Below, in pieces: positions 26,603-35,660 of a stretch of DNA of 64,000 nucleotides. The position numbers and the translations under genes are program-made. This DNA comes from Helicobacter sp. NHP19-003 (GTDB taxonomy: Bacteria > Campylobacterota > Campylobacteria > Campylobacterales > Helicobacteraceae). Below the pieces are notes generated by a model. That model ran no database searches. It worked only from the letters and a program-made list of their open reading frames with translations, and was not told where the DNA came from. The DNA is taken from NCBI RefSeq assembly GCF_019703305.1, contig NZ_AP024814.1, positions 1,240,001-1,304,000 on the forward strand, written 5' to 3'. How positions within the stretch are numbered: position 1 is the stretch's first letter; every line of letters starts with the position of its first letter.

Positions 26603-27595
26603 TTAGAATTTTAGGTGGGGCAAAGCGTCCATGATTTTAAGGCTGAGGGCACTTTTGGGGGTGTTTTTGAAGTCTTTTAGGGGGATTTTGACAAGGTCGG
26701 TGGGGTCTAAATCCGCCAAAGTGGCTTCATAGATTTTAGCGCTCAAGCGGTACTTGGTGTAGCTGTGGCGTACTTGGGCTAAAAGGGGCAAGTGGATTTG
26801 CTCTTGCTCTTTGAGTAGGGGGATTTGGTGCAAGTGGGCGTATAACCCCTTTTTGGCACAGCTCAAGTATAAAAACCCCCCTTGCAGACACACGCCGTAA
26901 TGCTTGGTGATGGGCGTGCTCGGGGGCTTTTTAGCGACGCTGAAACTTTTTAAATCGTGCTTGCCCTTGCAAGCTTGTTGCAAGGGGCAGAGCAGACAGG
27001 CGGGGTTAGCGGGGGTGCAAACCAGCGCGCCTAAGTCTATCAGGGCTTGGTTGTGGTCAAAAGGGTTGTCTAGGTTTAAAAACTCTAGGGCTTTTGCTTG
27101 CAAGAGTTTGGCTAAGTTTGGGCTCTTAGGGTCTAGGGCAAATAAGCGTAAAAGCACCCGCGAAACATTGGCATCCACCACGCCCACCGCTTGTTTGTAG
27201 CCAAAGCACAAAATCGCATTGGCGGTGTAATCGCCCACACCCGGCAAGGCGCGTAGGGCTTGGTAGTCATTAGGCAGTTGCCCCCCGTGTTTTTCGCAAC
27301 AAATTTGCGCGCTTTTGTGTAAATTCTTTGCCCGAGCGTAGTAGCCAAGACCTTGCCACAACAATAAAACCTGTTCTAATTTCGCCCGAGCTAGGGCTTT
27401 GAGCGTGGGCATGGCTTTTAAAAAAGGGGGGTAGAATTTATCTAACACCACGCCGATTTGGGTTTGTTGCGACATGATTTCGCTGACATAGACTTCATAG
27501 GGGGCGTTTGCGCCTTTTAAATGGCGTATGGGTAGGTCAATGCGGCCACTGGTGGCATACCATTTTAAAAGGGCGTTGTGGTGGGGTTCAAACAT
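26603..27595 (-). CDS. mutY: A/G-specific adenine glycosylase MutY
   Basis: 330 residues. Helix-hairpin-helix ALPGVGDYTANAIL, catalytic glutamate in SEIMSQQTQ and aspartate in GVVDANVSRVL, and the iron-sulphur cluster CTPANPACLLCPLQQAC (spacing 6-2-5). A shorter C-terminal domain follows for 8-oxoG recognition. It removes adenine opposite 8-oxoguanine. It is divergent from ybeY, with about 50 bases between. Confidence 0.94.
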   Translation of the reverse strand: MFEPHHNALLKWYATSGRIDLPIRHLKGANAPYEVYVSEIMSQQTQIGVVLDKFYPPFLKAMPTLKALARAKLEQVLLLWQGLGYYARAKNLHKSAQICCEKHGGQLPNDYQALRALPGVGDYTANAILCFGYKQAVGVVDANVSRVLLRLFALDPKSPNLAKLLQAKALEFLNLDNPFDHNQALIDLGALVCTPANPACLLCPLQQACKGKHDLKSFSVAKKPPSTPITKHYGVCLQGGFLYLSCAKKGLYAHLHQIPLLKEQEQIHLPLLAQVRHSYTKYRLSAKIYEATLADLDPTDLVKIPLKDFKNTPKSALSLKIMDALPHLKF

Positions 27596-27648
27596 GCCTT
27601 GCTCTCCAAAAGGTGCTATTATAGTGCTTTTCTCTTAAAGGGAGCGCT

Positions 27649-28089
27649 ATGGAGTTTCAAATGGATTTAATTGATGAAGTGCAAAGCGGACTAGGGGATT
27701 TAACAGAGCATTTAACCCCCCTCATGGTGCACTTAGGCAAAAAGGGGGGGGTTGAAGTGGTGTTAGCAAGCCCGGAGCGCATACAAGAGTTAAATGCCTT
27801 GTATCGGGGGGTGAATCAACCCACCGATGTCCTAAGCTTTCCTACTGACATGCCCTTTAGCGACTTTTTGGGGAGTGTGGTGGTGAATGTTGCCCTCGCT
27901 AAAGAGCAAGCGGCAAAGTGGGGGCATAGCCTTTTAGACGAAGTGTCGCTTTTATTCTTGCATGGCTACTTGCACCTGCTAGGCTACGACCACGAAACAG
28001 ACAGCGGGGAGCAAAGGGCGTTAGAGCAAGAAGTGATCCAAGCCTTTAACCTGCCCTCTAGCTTGATTGTGCGGAGCGAAAGCCTTTGA
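27649..28089 (+). CDS. ybeY: Endoribonuclease YbeY
   Basis: 146 residues with the zinc motif LFLHGYLHLLGYDHET (HGxLHLxGYDH), characteristic of YbeY, and the preceding VNQPTDVLSFP motif. It acts in rRNA maturation and ribosome quality control. AGGGAG sits before the ATG at 27649. Confidence 0.95.
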   Translation: MEFQMDLIDEVQSGLGDLTEHLTPLMVHLGKKGGVEVVLASPERIQELNALYRGVNQPTDVLSFPTDMPFSDFLGSVVVNVALAKEQAAKWGHSLLDEVSLLFLHGYLHLLGYDHETDSGEQRALEQEVIQAFNLPSSLIVRSESL

Positions 28090-28172
28090 GCGTTTCTAGG
28101 GTGCTTACCCAATTAGGGCTGAAGAAAAGCGGACGCACCAAGGGGGGGATTTGTAACTTCCGACACGCGTCT

Positions 28173-29060
28173 TTATACTCTTTGGATAGGGGGTTTAAAA
28201 ATCACGCTTTTTCCCACATAGACAAGCCCCCCACAACCCACGACATAGCCCCCCACAACCCCATTAAAGCCTTGTTGCTCGAGCTCTAGGCGTTGTTTAG
28301 CACTCAACACATAACCTAATCTTTTCAGTAGACTATCCACATAGTAGAGAGGTTGTCCCCCCACTTTAAAGACAAAGACCCCACAAAGTTTTAGACAATC
28401 TAGGGGCGGATACAGGGCATGTTTTTCTAATTCTAGGGCTTTAAAACTGCGCACCAAACCGCTAGCCCCCCCTAAGTTTAAAAAGGGCGTGGCTAGGCTA
28501 TGGCGGATTAAATTGCGTTTAAAGCGAGTGTCTTGGTTCGTGCTGTCTTCAAAATAGCGGTGATTATTAGCGTGTAGATAGTCTAGCAGGGCAGACTTGA
28601 GGGTGTAAATCAAGGGGCGCACCAAGGTGTAGTTTTGGCGGGGCTCTAGGGCGTGAAAACCTAGCAAGGTTTGCAAACTCGCCCCCTTAGCAAGTTGCAT
28701 TAAAAACCATTCTAATCTGTCGTTGAAGTGGTGGGCTAAAATTAAATGGGTGTAACCAAACTCCCTAATCAAGTCCTCAAAAAATTTATAGCGTTCTCTA
28801 CGCCCCTGTGCCTCTAAATTGCCCCCTTTTAGGGTTACTTGCTTGGCATGCACCCTTTTTTGGTATTTTTCCCCGAGCTCTCTAGCGTAGGCGACCTCAT
28901 CTTGCGCCTGCGCCCTTAAGCCGTGATCTAAAATGGCTAAATCAAAGGGCAGTCCCCGCTCTAAAAGCAAGAAAAACAACGCCACAGAATCACCCCCCGC
29001 AGAAAAGCCTAGCAACCCACGCCCTCGTCTTAAGCCCTCTAAGCCCTCTAATGCGACCAT
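28173..29060 (-). CDS. tilS: tRNA(Ile)-lysidine synthase
   Basis: 295 residues with the PP-loop GFSAGGDSVALFFLL near residue 18 (the consensus SGGxDS appears as SAGGDS) and LAILDHGLRAQAQDE. It modifies the wobble cytidine of tRNA-Ile(CAU) so that it reads AUA. The short C-terminal region fits Helicobacter enzymes. It converges on ybeY. Confidence 0.9.
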   Translation of the reverse strand: MVALEGLEGLRRGRGLLGFSAGGDSVALFFLLLERGLPFDLAILDHGLRAQAQDEVAYARELGEKYQKRVHAKQVTLKGGNLEAQGRRERYKFFEDLIREFGYTHLILAHHFNDRLEWFLMQLAKGASLQTLLGFHALEPRQNYTLVRPLIYTLKSALLDYLHANNHRYFEDSTNQDTRFKRNLIRHSLATPFLNLGGASGLVRSFKALELEKHALYPPLDCLKLCGVFVFKVGGQPLYYVDSLLKRLGYVLSAKQRLELEQQGFNGVVGGYVVGCGGLVYVGKSVIFKPPIQRV

Positions 29061-29160
29061 TTAAGCCCTAATTTATGTTTGCTTGAATACAATGCGCCCA
29101 TTGTTGCTCCATTTACCTTAGATTAACTTAAATCCATTCTACAAAAGGAGCAACCCTGTC

Positions 29161-30474
29161 ATGTTAGCGTTTTTGTCAAAGTTTTTCCACTTCAAAGAGC
29201 GCAACACTTCGCTAGGCATTGAAACCCTAGCTGGCTTAACCACCTTCGTAACCATGGCTTACGTCGCAATTGTCAATCCCGCCGTTTTGCAAAAGGCGGG
29301 CATGGACTTTGATGGTGTGTTTATGGCGACCTTGCTCGCCACGATTGTCGGCACGCTCATCATGGGGATTGTCGCCAACTACCCCATCGCCATTGCCCCG
29401 AGTATAGGTATGCAAGCCTACTTCGCCTTTGTGGTTGTGCTTGGCATGGGGATTTCGTGGCACACCGCTTTAGGGAGTGTCTTTTGGGCTTCTTTGATCT
29501 TTTTACTCCTGTCTTTAACAGGCTTTAGAGAATCTTTAATCAAGGCAATCCCCAATTCTTTAAAGGCGGGAATCACGGCAGGCATTGGGCTTTTCATCGC
29601 CTTCATTGGCATGCAAAACGCCCACTTGGTCGAACCTTCCAGCGCAACCATCATCACGCTGGGCAACTTCTCTAAGCCCATCGCCTATATGTCGCTCATT
29701 GGGCTGTTTGTCACGATCGTTTTATTGGTCAATCGGGTTAGGGCGGCGATTTTCTTGGGCATTTTAATCACCGCCCTTTTAGCCTTGCTTTTGGGGCATT
29801 TAAAACTCCCCGAGCATTTGTTTAAATTGCCTAAACATTGCGACAGCACCTTTTTTAAGCTAGACCTGTGGGGCGCATTGAAGCCCGATTTGGGGGCGGT
29901 GGTTTTCACCTTCTTTTTAGTCATGCTCTTTGACACCACCGCGACCATGATCGGTGTGGCACAACAAGCAAACCTCATGCAAGGCGATCGCTTTTTAAAT
30001 GCCAAAAGCGCGCTTTCAGCGGATGCCATCGCCAGTGCTGTGGGTTCTTTGGTGGGAACTTCGCCCACCTCCACCTACATCGAGTCGGGCTCTGGGGTGA
30101 GCGTGGGCGGGCGCACGGGCTTTACTTGCGTGGTAGTCGCCCTGCTTTTTGCGTGTTTGATCTTTCTAGCCCCTTTAGCTAAAGCCCTAGCTAGCGTGCC
30201 CGCCATCACCTCCCCGGCTCTCATCATCGTGGGCTTTATGATGATGAGTCATTTGAGCGAAATTGATTGGCACGACCTAGAAGAAGCCCTGCCCGCCTTT
30301 TTTGTGCTTTTTTGGATCCCCATTTCTTATAGCATCACTAATGGCGTGGGCATCGGGCTCATTGTCTATCCGCTCATTAAAATCTGTCGGGGCAAGTTCA
30401 AGCAAGTCCACCCCTTGCTCTATCTGTTCGGGGCGTTGTTTGTGGTACAGTTTGTGATCGACATGCACGGGTAG
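29161..30474 (+). CDS. NCS2-family (AzgA/PbuG-like) purine permease
   Basis: 437 residues, about twelve membrane segments. Conserved family motifs are visible: GLTTFVTMAYVAIVNPAVL, GIGLFIAFIGMQNA, FLVMLFDTTATMIGVAQQA and GTSPTSTYIESGSGVSVGGR. The family imports guanine, hypoxanthine or adenine by proton symport; the exact base cannot be told. AAAGGAG lies nine bases before the ATG. The gene is followed by a terminator. Confidence 0.9.
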   Translation: MLAFLSKFFHFKERNTSLGIETLAGLTTFVTMAYVAIVNPAVLQKAGMDFDGVFMATLLATIVGTLIMGIVANYPIAIAPSIGMQAYFAFVVVLGMGISWHTALGSVFWASLIFLLLSLTGFRESLIKAIPNSLKAGITAGIGLFIAFIGMQNAHLVEPSSATIITLGNFSKPIAYMSLIGLFVTIVLLVNRVRAAIFLGILITALLALLLGHLKLPEHLFKLPKHCDSTFFKLDLWGALKPDLGAVVFTFFLVMLFDTTATMIGVAQQANLMQGDRFLNAKSALSADAIASAVGSLVGTSPTSTYIESGSGVSVGGRTGFTCVVVALLFACLIFLAPLAKALASVPAITSPALIIVGFMMMSHLSEIDWHDLEEALPAFFVLFWIPISYSITNGVGIGLIVYPLIKICRGKFKQVHPLLYLFGALFVVQFVIDMHG

Positions 30475-30504
30475 TTACAGCCCCCTAAAACTTCTTTAAC
30501 CTCC

Positions 30505-30530
30505 CTGCCCGCCCATTTGGGCAGATTTTT
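30505..30530 (+). terminator. Rho-independent terminator after the permease gene
   Basis: Stem CTGCCC/GGGCAG with an eight-base loop followed by ATTTTT. Confidence 0.7.
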
Positions 30531-30775
30531 CAAAGTGTTCTTTGGCCTTTGTGGGCCCTTTCACACAGCCCATTGCCATAGAGCCCCATAGCCCCATGTC
30601 CTAACCAACTGCACCACCTTCAAAATTTTGTTTCCCAACATGGTTAGCCTTTTGCTCGTTACAATCAAGCAATCGCAGCACAAGTGTTTTAATGGCGTGG
30701 TTTTGGGCTTGTTTTAAGTTTGTTTGTGTAAAAATCGCTCCTTATCAGGCTAAAACTTAAGTTGAGAGGTGTTTT
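30531..30775. other. Intergenic stretch with no identified gene
   Basis: No open frame of interest. Minus-strand GCAGTTGGTTAGGACA near 30600 looks like a tRNA D arm but no other arm of a tRNA can be formed. Confidence 0.4.
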
Positions 30776-31384
30776 TTGTTATCTCGTCATTTCTTTCAAG
30801 AAGATTTAGCCTTTGTGCCTAACCACCGCTTGCGTTATTTGGGCTTGAGTGTGGCGTGCTTGGGGATTGCCTTCATTTTAGGCATCATTGGTCTTTATTT
30901 AATGCCTGAAAGTGTTACGCATTGGACAAAACAAAAATTTGGGCTGATGAGTTGGCTAGAAAATGTCCATTTGGGCCCCGTGTTTGACAATGATTTATTT
31001 ATTTTTAATTGGGTCTTACACCCCTATTTTGGGGCGATTTATTTCATGCAAGCTAGGATGGCTGGGTATAAATTTTTTACAGGGGTGTTGTTTACGGCGT
31101 TGGTGTCTACTTTCTTTTGGGAGTATGGATTAGAGGCGTTTGTGGAAGTGCCCAGCATTCAAGATTTGATCTGCACCCCCACCTTAGGCCCGCTTGTGGG
31201 CGAGATTTTCTACCACACAAGCCAAAGGTTGCAACAGCCTAGTAAAATGCCTAAGTTTTTCGTGGGTTGTGCGCTCTTTTTCTTGGATTTCATCGGCTTT
31301 AGCATCCAAAAACTCGGCTTTGCGAAGGCTTGTGGGATTTGCAACAAGAACGCCATTTACCAAGAGAATACCCCAAAATGCTAA
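30776..31384 (+). CDS. DUF3943-family membrane protein
   Basis: 202 residues from a TTG start. A membrane helix occurs near residues 25-45, then the DUF3943 core [40 protein letters not shown] and [15 protein letters not shown] possible last helix is [13 protein letters not shown]. The family is of unknown function and located in the envelope. It precedes ribA by a short gap. Confidence 0.7.
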   Translation: MLSRHFFQEDLAFVPNHRLRYLGLSVACLGIAFILGIIGLYLMPESVTHWTKQKFGLMSWLENVHLGPVFDNDLFIFNWVLHPYFGAIYFMQARMAGYKFFTGVLFTALVSTFFWEYGLEAFVEVPSIQDLICTPTLGPLVGEIFYHTSQRLQQPSKMPKFFVGCALFFLDFIGFSIQKLGFAKACGICNKNAIYQENTPKC

Positions 31385-31410
31385 ATTTACCCCCTATAAG
31401 TGAGGTTTTT

Positions 31411-31986
31411 ATGCAATTTCAAGTTTCAAACCAAGCCAAGTTGCCGACCCCCTTTGGCAACTTTTGTCTGCAATCGTTTCAAGAAAAACAGGGGGCGTTG
31501 GAGTTAGACCATTTAGTGGTTTTCACCAAAGAACTAGGCAAGTTGCCCCTAGTTAGGGTGCACTCAGAGTGTTTAACCGGCGATGTCTTCGGCTCACAAA
31601 AGTGCGATTGTGGAGGGGAGTTGCACATGGCATTAGAGCGCATCGGCAAAGAGGGGGGCATGCTCATTTACTTGCGCCAAGAGGGACGGGGCATTGGGCT
31701 GTTTAATAAGATCAATGCCTACGCTTTGCAAGATCAGGGCTATGACACCATCGAGGCGAACGAGGCGATCGGCTTTAGGGACGATGAAAGAGATTATGCG
31801 ATCGTCAAACACATTTTAGAGCATTATGGCATCAGCAAAATCCGACTCCTCACCAATAACCCCAAAAAAATAGAGGCACTCAGAGCGTTTGTAGAGGTCG
31901 AGCGGTGTAGCATTTTAGTCCCCAGCAACTGCCACAACCACGCCTACCTGCAAACCAAAAAGCTCAAGATGGGGCATTTGCTCTAA
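31411..31986 (+). CDS. ribA: GTP cyclohydrolase II
   Basis: 191 residues. Zinc cysteines in [20 protein letters not shown], the [20 protein letters not shown] motif and [11 protein letters not shown]. First step of riboflavin synthesis from GTP. The ATG at 31411 has TGAGG upstream; an earlier in-frame start would add 27 residues not seen in the family. It is coupled to moeA through a TAATG overlap. Confidence 0.95.
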   Translation: MQFQVSNQAKLPTPFGNFCLQSFQEKQGALELDHLVVFTKELGKLPLVRVHSECLTGDVFGSQKCDCGGELHMALERIGKEGGMLIYLRQEGRGIGLFNKINAYALQDQGYDTIEANEAIGFRDDERDYAIVKHILEHYGISKIRLLTNNPKKIEALRAFVEVERCSILVPSNCHNHAYLQTKKLKMGHLL

Positions 31987-33179
31987 TGTTAAGTTTCAAA
32001 GAAGCCATAGAAGTGGTGGGGGCGAGCTTTCTAACTCCGCTAGGCAGCGAAAAGGTCTTGTTTGCAGATGCCCTGGGGCGCGTGTTGGCTGAGGACATTT
32101 TAGCCCCTAAAGACAGCCCCGACTACCCGATAGCCAGCATGGACGGCTACGCATTTAGATTAGAGGATTTGGATTTGCTGCAAACGCAAGGGCTGTTGGT
32201 ACAAGGGATCAACCCCGCCAACTTGCAAGAGCCCCCGATGTTAAAGCCCGGGTGTGCCCTTAAAAGCTTTGTGGGGGCGAAAATGCCCATCGGGGCAGAT
32301 GCGCTTGTGATTGTGGAGGAAGTACAAGAGCAGGCCGAGCGGATCTTTTTGACGCATAAGAGCGGGCACTACAACTGGATTCGCCCCATAGGCTCACAGT
32401 ACAAAAAAGGGGCGGTGGTGTTCTCTAGGGGGGATAAAATCACACCCTATGGTGTGGGGGCTTTAGCCGAGCACAACCAAGTCTTTGTGCAGGTGTATAA
32501 GAAGCCCAGAGTGGGGATTTTAAGCGGGGGGGCGGAGATTGTGGAGGTGGGCGCGCCCACTGAGGGGGTGCGCAGCGTGAATAACCACATGCTCAAGGCG
32601 ATGGCCGAGAGTTTAGGGGGCGAGGGGGTGCTCTACCCCCTCATGCCCGATAAGCAAGAAAGCATCGAGCAAGCCATATGCCACGCCTTTAGAGATTGCG
32701 ACATGGTTGTAACCACAGGGGGGATGAGTAAGGGGGATTTTGACTTCACCCAACACGCCATCGCCAATGTGAGCGAGATCGCCTTTAAGGGGGTGAAGAT
32801 CAAGCCGGGCAAACCCGTGGCTTACAGCATTTGCGCCAAAGACGGCACGCATAAGCCCTTGCTCGCCCTGCCGGGCAACCCCCCCGCCGCCGCACTCACT
32901 TTTTATCTCTTCGGCGCGGCGGTGTTTGCCAAACTCTTCAACACCCCCTACACGCCGCCTTTCGTGCAGGCCACTTTAGAAGAGGATTTGGAAAAGCACG
33001 AGGAGCGCATGGAGTTTTTGGCGTGTTCTGTGCATCTAAAAGAGGGGCACTACTTTGCCAGCCTGCGCCCTAGGGTACATTTACACGACAGCCAAAGTGC
33101 GCTCTTGGTGCTAGAGGAGGGTGTGCGCACTTACCCAAAGGGCGCACATCTTGCGCTCTTGTTGCACCACATTTTTTAA
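31986..33179 (+). CDS. moeA: Molybdopterin molybdenumtransferase
   Basis: 397 residues. The MoeA pattern is clear: SPDYPIASMDGYAFR near the N-terminus, MVVTTGGMSKGDFDFT, KPGKPVAYSI and ALPGNPPAAALTFYLF. It inserts molybdate into adenylated molybdopterin. First of five molybdenum-cofactor genes. Confidence 0.95.
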   Translation: MLSFKEAIEVVGASFLTPLGSEKVLFADALGRVLAEDILAPKDSPDYPIASMDGYAFRLEDLDLLQTQGLLVQGINPANLQEPPMLKPGCALKSFVGAKMPIGADALVIVEEVQEQAERIFLTHKSGHYNWIRPIGSQYKKGAVVFSRGDKITPYGVGALAEHNQVFVQVYKKPRVGILSGGAEIVEVGAPTEGVRSVNNHMLKAMAESLGGEGVLYPLMPDKQESIEQAICHAFRDCDMVVTTGGMSKGDFDFTQHAIANVSEIAFKGVKIKPGKPVAYSICAKDGTHKPLLALPGNPPAAALTFYLFGAAVFAKLFNTPYTPPFVQATLEEDLEKHEERMEFLACSVHLKEGHYFASLRPRVHLHDSQSALLVLEEGVRTYPKGAHLALLLHHIF

Positions 33180-33188
33180 GGAGTTTCC

Positions 33189-33410
33189 ATGGTGTCTGTG
33201 CGTTTTTTAGGCCCTATTAAAGAGGAAAGCCTAGAGTTGGACATCCAAAATTTGCAAGACTTGCGTGCAATCTTGCACGAAAAGGCGCAAATCAAGCCGT
33301 GGCTGGCGATGAGTGCCATCGCCCTCAATGGTGTGCTTGTGGAGGATAGCAACACCCCCTTAAGGGCTGGCGATGAGGTTGTCATTTTGCCGCCCGTGTG
33401 CGGGGGCTAA
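33189..33410 (+). CDS. moaD: Molybdopterin synthase small subunit
   Basis: 73 residues of ubiquitin-like fold ending in PPVCGG; the terminal Gly-Gly becomes the thiocarboxylate sulphur donor. AAGGAG precedes the ATG. Confidence 0.95.
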   Translation: MVSVRFLGPIKEESLELDIQNLQDLRAILHEKAQIKPWLAMSAIALNGVLVEDSNTPLRAGDEVVILPPVCGG

Positions 33411-33412
33411 AA

Positions 33413-33850
33413 GTGCTTGAGGTTTTTAACGGTGCGCTTGACACACACGCTCTTTACCATGTGTGGTCTAAACTCTGCGTTGAGAAAAATCTAGGGGCTT
33501 TATGTGTCTTTAGTGGGTTTGTGCGCCCAGAAGAGGGGCTGGAGGGTCTGAGCTTTGAAGTGTATATGCCCTTGTTTGAAGCGTGGTTTGAAGCTTGGCA
33601 AGAGAGGGCAAGGGCGGATGGGGTGTCTTTGTGTTTGGCGCACTCAATGGGGGATGTGCTGGTGGGGCAAAGCTCGTATATGGCGGGCTTGATGGGCGCA
33701 CACCGCCAAAAGGCGTTGGAGTTGTATGTCCCCTTTATTGAGGACTTTAAGCACAACGCCCCCATTTATAAATACGACATCAAAAATGGGTGCAAGATTT
33801 ACGCTAAGGATCGAAGCCATCCATTGAAAGGGAGCGGATTGCTGCAATGA
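33413..33850 (+). CDS. moaE: Molybdopterin synthase large subunit
   Basis: 145 residues. AHSMGDVLVGQSSYMAGLMG and the closing CKIYAKDRSHPLKGSGLL fit MoaE, including the lysines that contact MoaD. I chose GTG at 33413 (VLEVFNGALDTH), three bases after the moaD stop; an upstream GTG at 33398 is inside moaD. Confidence 0.92.
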   Translation: MLEVFNGALDTHALYHVWSKLCVEKNLGALCVFSGFVRPEEGLEGLSFEVYMPLFEAWFEAWQERARADGVSLCLAHSMGDVLVGQSSYMAGLMGAHRQKALELYVPFIEDFKHNAPIYKYDIKNGCKIYAKDRSHPLKGSGLLQ

Positions 33851-34374
33851 CAACAATAAAAATAGGCGTGGTGGTGGCTAGCGATCGCGCCAGCACGGGC
33901 ATTTACGAGGATTTGAGCGGGCTAGCCATTAAAGAGGTTTTAGGTGAATACATCTTAAACCCCCTAGAGTTTCTTTACCGGCTGTTGCCAGATGAGCAAG
34001 CTTTGTTGGAGCAGACCTTAAAAGAATTGAGCCAAACTTGCGCGCTCATCGCCACCACAGGGGGCACAGGTCCAGCTCCCAGAGATGTTACGCCCGAGGC
34101 GACTAAGGCCGTTTGTTCTAAAATGTTGCCCGGCTTTGGTGAGCAAATGCGCGCCACGAGCTTAAAATATGTCCCCACAGCGGTACTATCACGCCAAAGT
34201 GCGGGCATTTGCGGCTCTAGCCTCATCGTCAATTTGCCCGGCAAGCCCAAGAGCATTAGGGAATGCTTAGAGGCGGTGTTTCCGGCGATTCCCTATTGCA
34301 TTGATTTGATCGGTGGCCCTTACATTGAGGCAAATGCTGAAAATATCAAAGTTTTCCGCCCCAAAAATGCTTAG
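33847..34374 (+). CDS. mog: Molybdopterin adenylyltransferase
   Basis: 175 residues with [18 protein letters not shown], the MogA/MoaB signature, and [15 protein letters not shown]. It adenylates molybdopterin before MoeA acts. It overlaps moaE by four bases and moaC by eight. Confidence 0.93.
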   Translation: MTTIKIGVVVASDRASTGIYEDLSGLAIKEVLGEYILNPLEFLYRLLPDEQALLEQTLKELSQTCALIATTGGTGPAPRDVTPEATKAVCSKMLPGFGEQMRATSLKYVPTAVLSRQSAGICGSSLIVNLPGKPKSIRECLEAVFPAIPYCIDLIGGPYIEANAENIKVFRPKNA

Positions 34375-34837
34375 CCACCTAGACGATCAGAAAAACCCTA
34401 CAATGGTCAATGTGGGGGGCAAGGCGCACACAGAGCGCAAGGCCGTTGCTAGCGGACAAATCTCTATGAGCCAAGAGGCGTACAACGCCATTGTGGGGCA
34501 GACCATCAAAAAGGGTCCGGTGCTACAAACCGCCATCATCGCCGCCATCATGGGGGCGAAGCAAACCAGCTCTTTAATCCCCCTATGCCACCCTTTAAGC
34601 CTTTCAAGCGTACAAGTAGAAGTGCAAGAGCTTGAAGCAAGCCATGCCTTTAAATTGTTTGTGTCTGTAACCCACACAGGGCAAACGGGTGTAGAGATGG
34701 AGGCACTCACAGGTGTGAGTGTGGGGCTTTTAACGATTTATGACATGGCTAAGGCGGTGGATAAAGGCATGGTGATCGGCGATGTCCGCTTAGAGTCTAA
34801 GAGTGGGGGCAAGAGCGGGGATTATAAGCACCCTTAA
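34367..34837 (+). CDS. moaC: Cyclic pyranopterin monophosphate synthase
   Basis: 156 residues. [36 protein letters not shown] and the C-terminal [20 protein letters not shown] with KSGGKSGDY are diagnostic of MoaC. It acts with MoaA, not in this window, in the first step of cofactor synthesis. The ATG at 34367 lies within the end of mog. Confidence 0.95.
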   Translation: MLSHLDDQKNPTMVNVGGKAHTERKAVASGQISMSQEAYNAIVGQTIKKGPVLQTAIIAAIMGAKQTSSLIPLCHPLSLSSVQVEVQELEASHAFKLFVSVTHTGQTGVEMEALTGVSVGLLTIYDMAKAVDKGMVIGDVRLESKSGGKSGDYKHP

Positions 34838-34856
34838 GCTGTTAGCATAAGTGCGC

Positions 34857-34862
34857 TATAAT
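34857..34862 (+). promoter_or_regulatory. -10 box for the hpaA-like gene
   Basis: TATAAT 43 bases before the ATG, in an A/T-rich leader; AAGGAG lies just before the start. Confidence 0.6.
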
Positions 34863-34904
34863 AAGAACTTCACCTAAAAAAATAACATTACTTAAGGAGA
34901 ATGG

Positions 34905-35660
34905 ATGCAGTTAAAAAGATGGTTATGTGGGGTGGGGCTAGCCGCCGCTTTTGTGGGCTGTGGTCCCAACATCGTCGTGACAAACAATGTCCCCCTGCGC
35001 TTGGCTTACAAGAGCCAAACCGCCAAAGCCCCCGCCACGCACAAACAGATCATGATCTTAAAGCCCTTGTTGCAATACAGCGACAACATCGCCAAAGAGT
35101 ATGAAAACCGCTTTAAAAAGCAACTCACCCTAAAAATCCAAACCTTGCTCGACAATCAGGGCTATAAAGCCACGATCTTAGATGTGAGCGATAAAAACGA
35201 CCTGACTTTCTCACAAAAACGCGACAATTATTTAGGGTTAGAGATCAGCGGGGAAGTGGTGCTAAGACCTGATCCTAAAACCACAGAACAAAAGAAATCC
35301 AGTCCGGGGCTTATTTTCTCCACGGGCATGGATGTTACCAAAGGTGCGCTCTTGGCCATGGGCTACATTAAAGTGGTCTTCATTGAACCAGAGAGCGGGG
35401 AGGCGGTGGATTCGTTCATGATCGATCTTAGTGAGATTGATGTGCGTGAGCCCTTTGTGCGCTCTAGCCGATCCGAGCACACCGGCGGACTCTTAAGCTC
35501 GCTTTATAAAGGCAAGGACGACTCCAACGATGCCGTGAAAAAGGCGTTGAACACCATCTTTAGCGCCGTGCTCGCTAAAATTGATGCCAAAATGACCCAA
35601 GAGAAAATCCAATCTTACGCTAAGGACATTGCCGATCTCAAAGCCCAACGCAAGTACTAA
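34905..35660 (+). CDS. HpaA-family lipoprotein
   Basis: 251 residues with a lipoprotein signal (LAAAFVGCG, cysteine near residue 19). The body (NNVPLRLAYKSQTAKAPATH, TFSQKRDNYLGLEISGEVVL, GYIKVVFIEPESGEAVDSF) follows the H. pylori neuraminyllactose-binding haemagglutinin family, several paralogues of which occur per genome. Probably surface exposed and sheath associated. The sialic-acid motif KRTIQK is not seen. It is coupled to the next gene through TAATG. Confidence 0.82.
   Translation: MQLKRWLCGVGLAAAFVGCGPNIVVTNNVPLRLAYKSQTAKAPATHKQIMILKPLLQYSDNIAKEYENRFKKQLTLKIQTLLDNQGYKATILDVSDKNDLTFSQKRDNYLGLEISGEVVLRPDPKTTEQKKSSPGLIFSTGMDVTKGALLAMGYIKVVFIEPESGEAVDSFMIDLSEIDVREPFVRSSRSEHTGGLLSSLYKGKDDSNDAVKKALNTIFSAVLAKIDAKMTQEKIQSYAKDIADLKAQRKY

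Noticed and set aside
28086-28289. Plus-strand frame of 67 codons after ybeY
   Set aside because: It overlaps tilS on the other strand for half its length, has a TTG start, no ribosome site and no recognisable composition.
30585-30615. tRNA-like D arm on the minus strand
   Set aside because: Only GCAGTTGGTTAGGACA fits; acceptor, anticodon and T arms cannot be formed around it.
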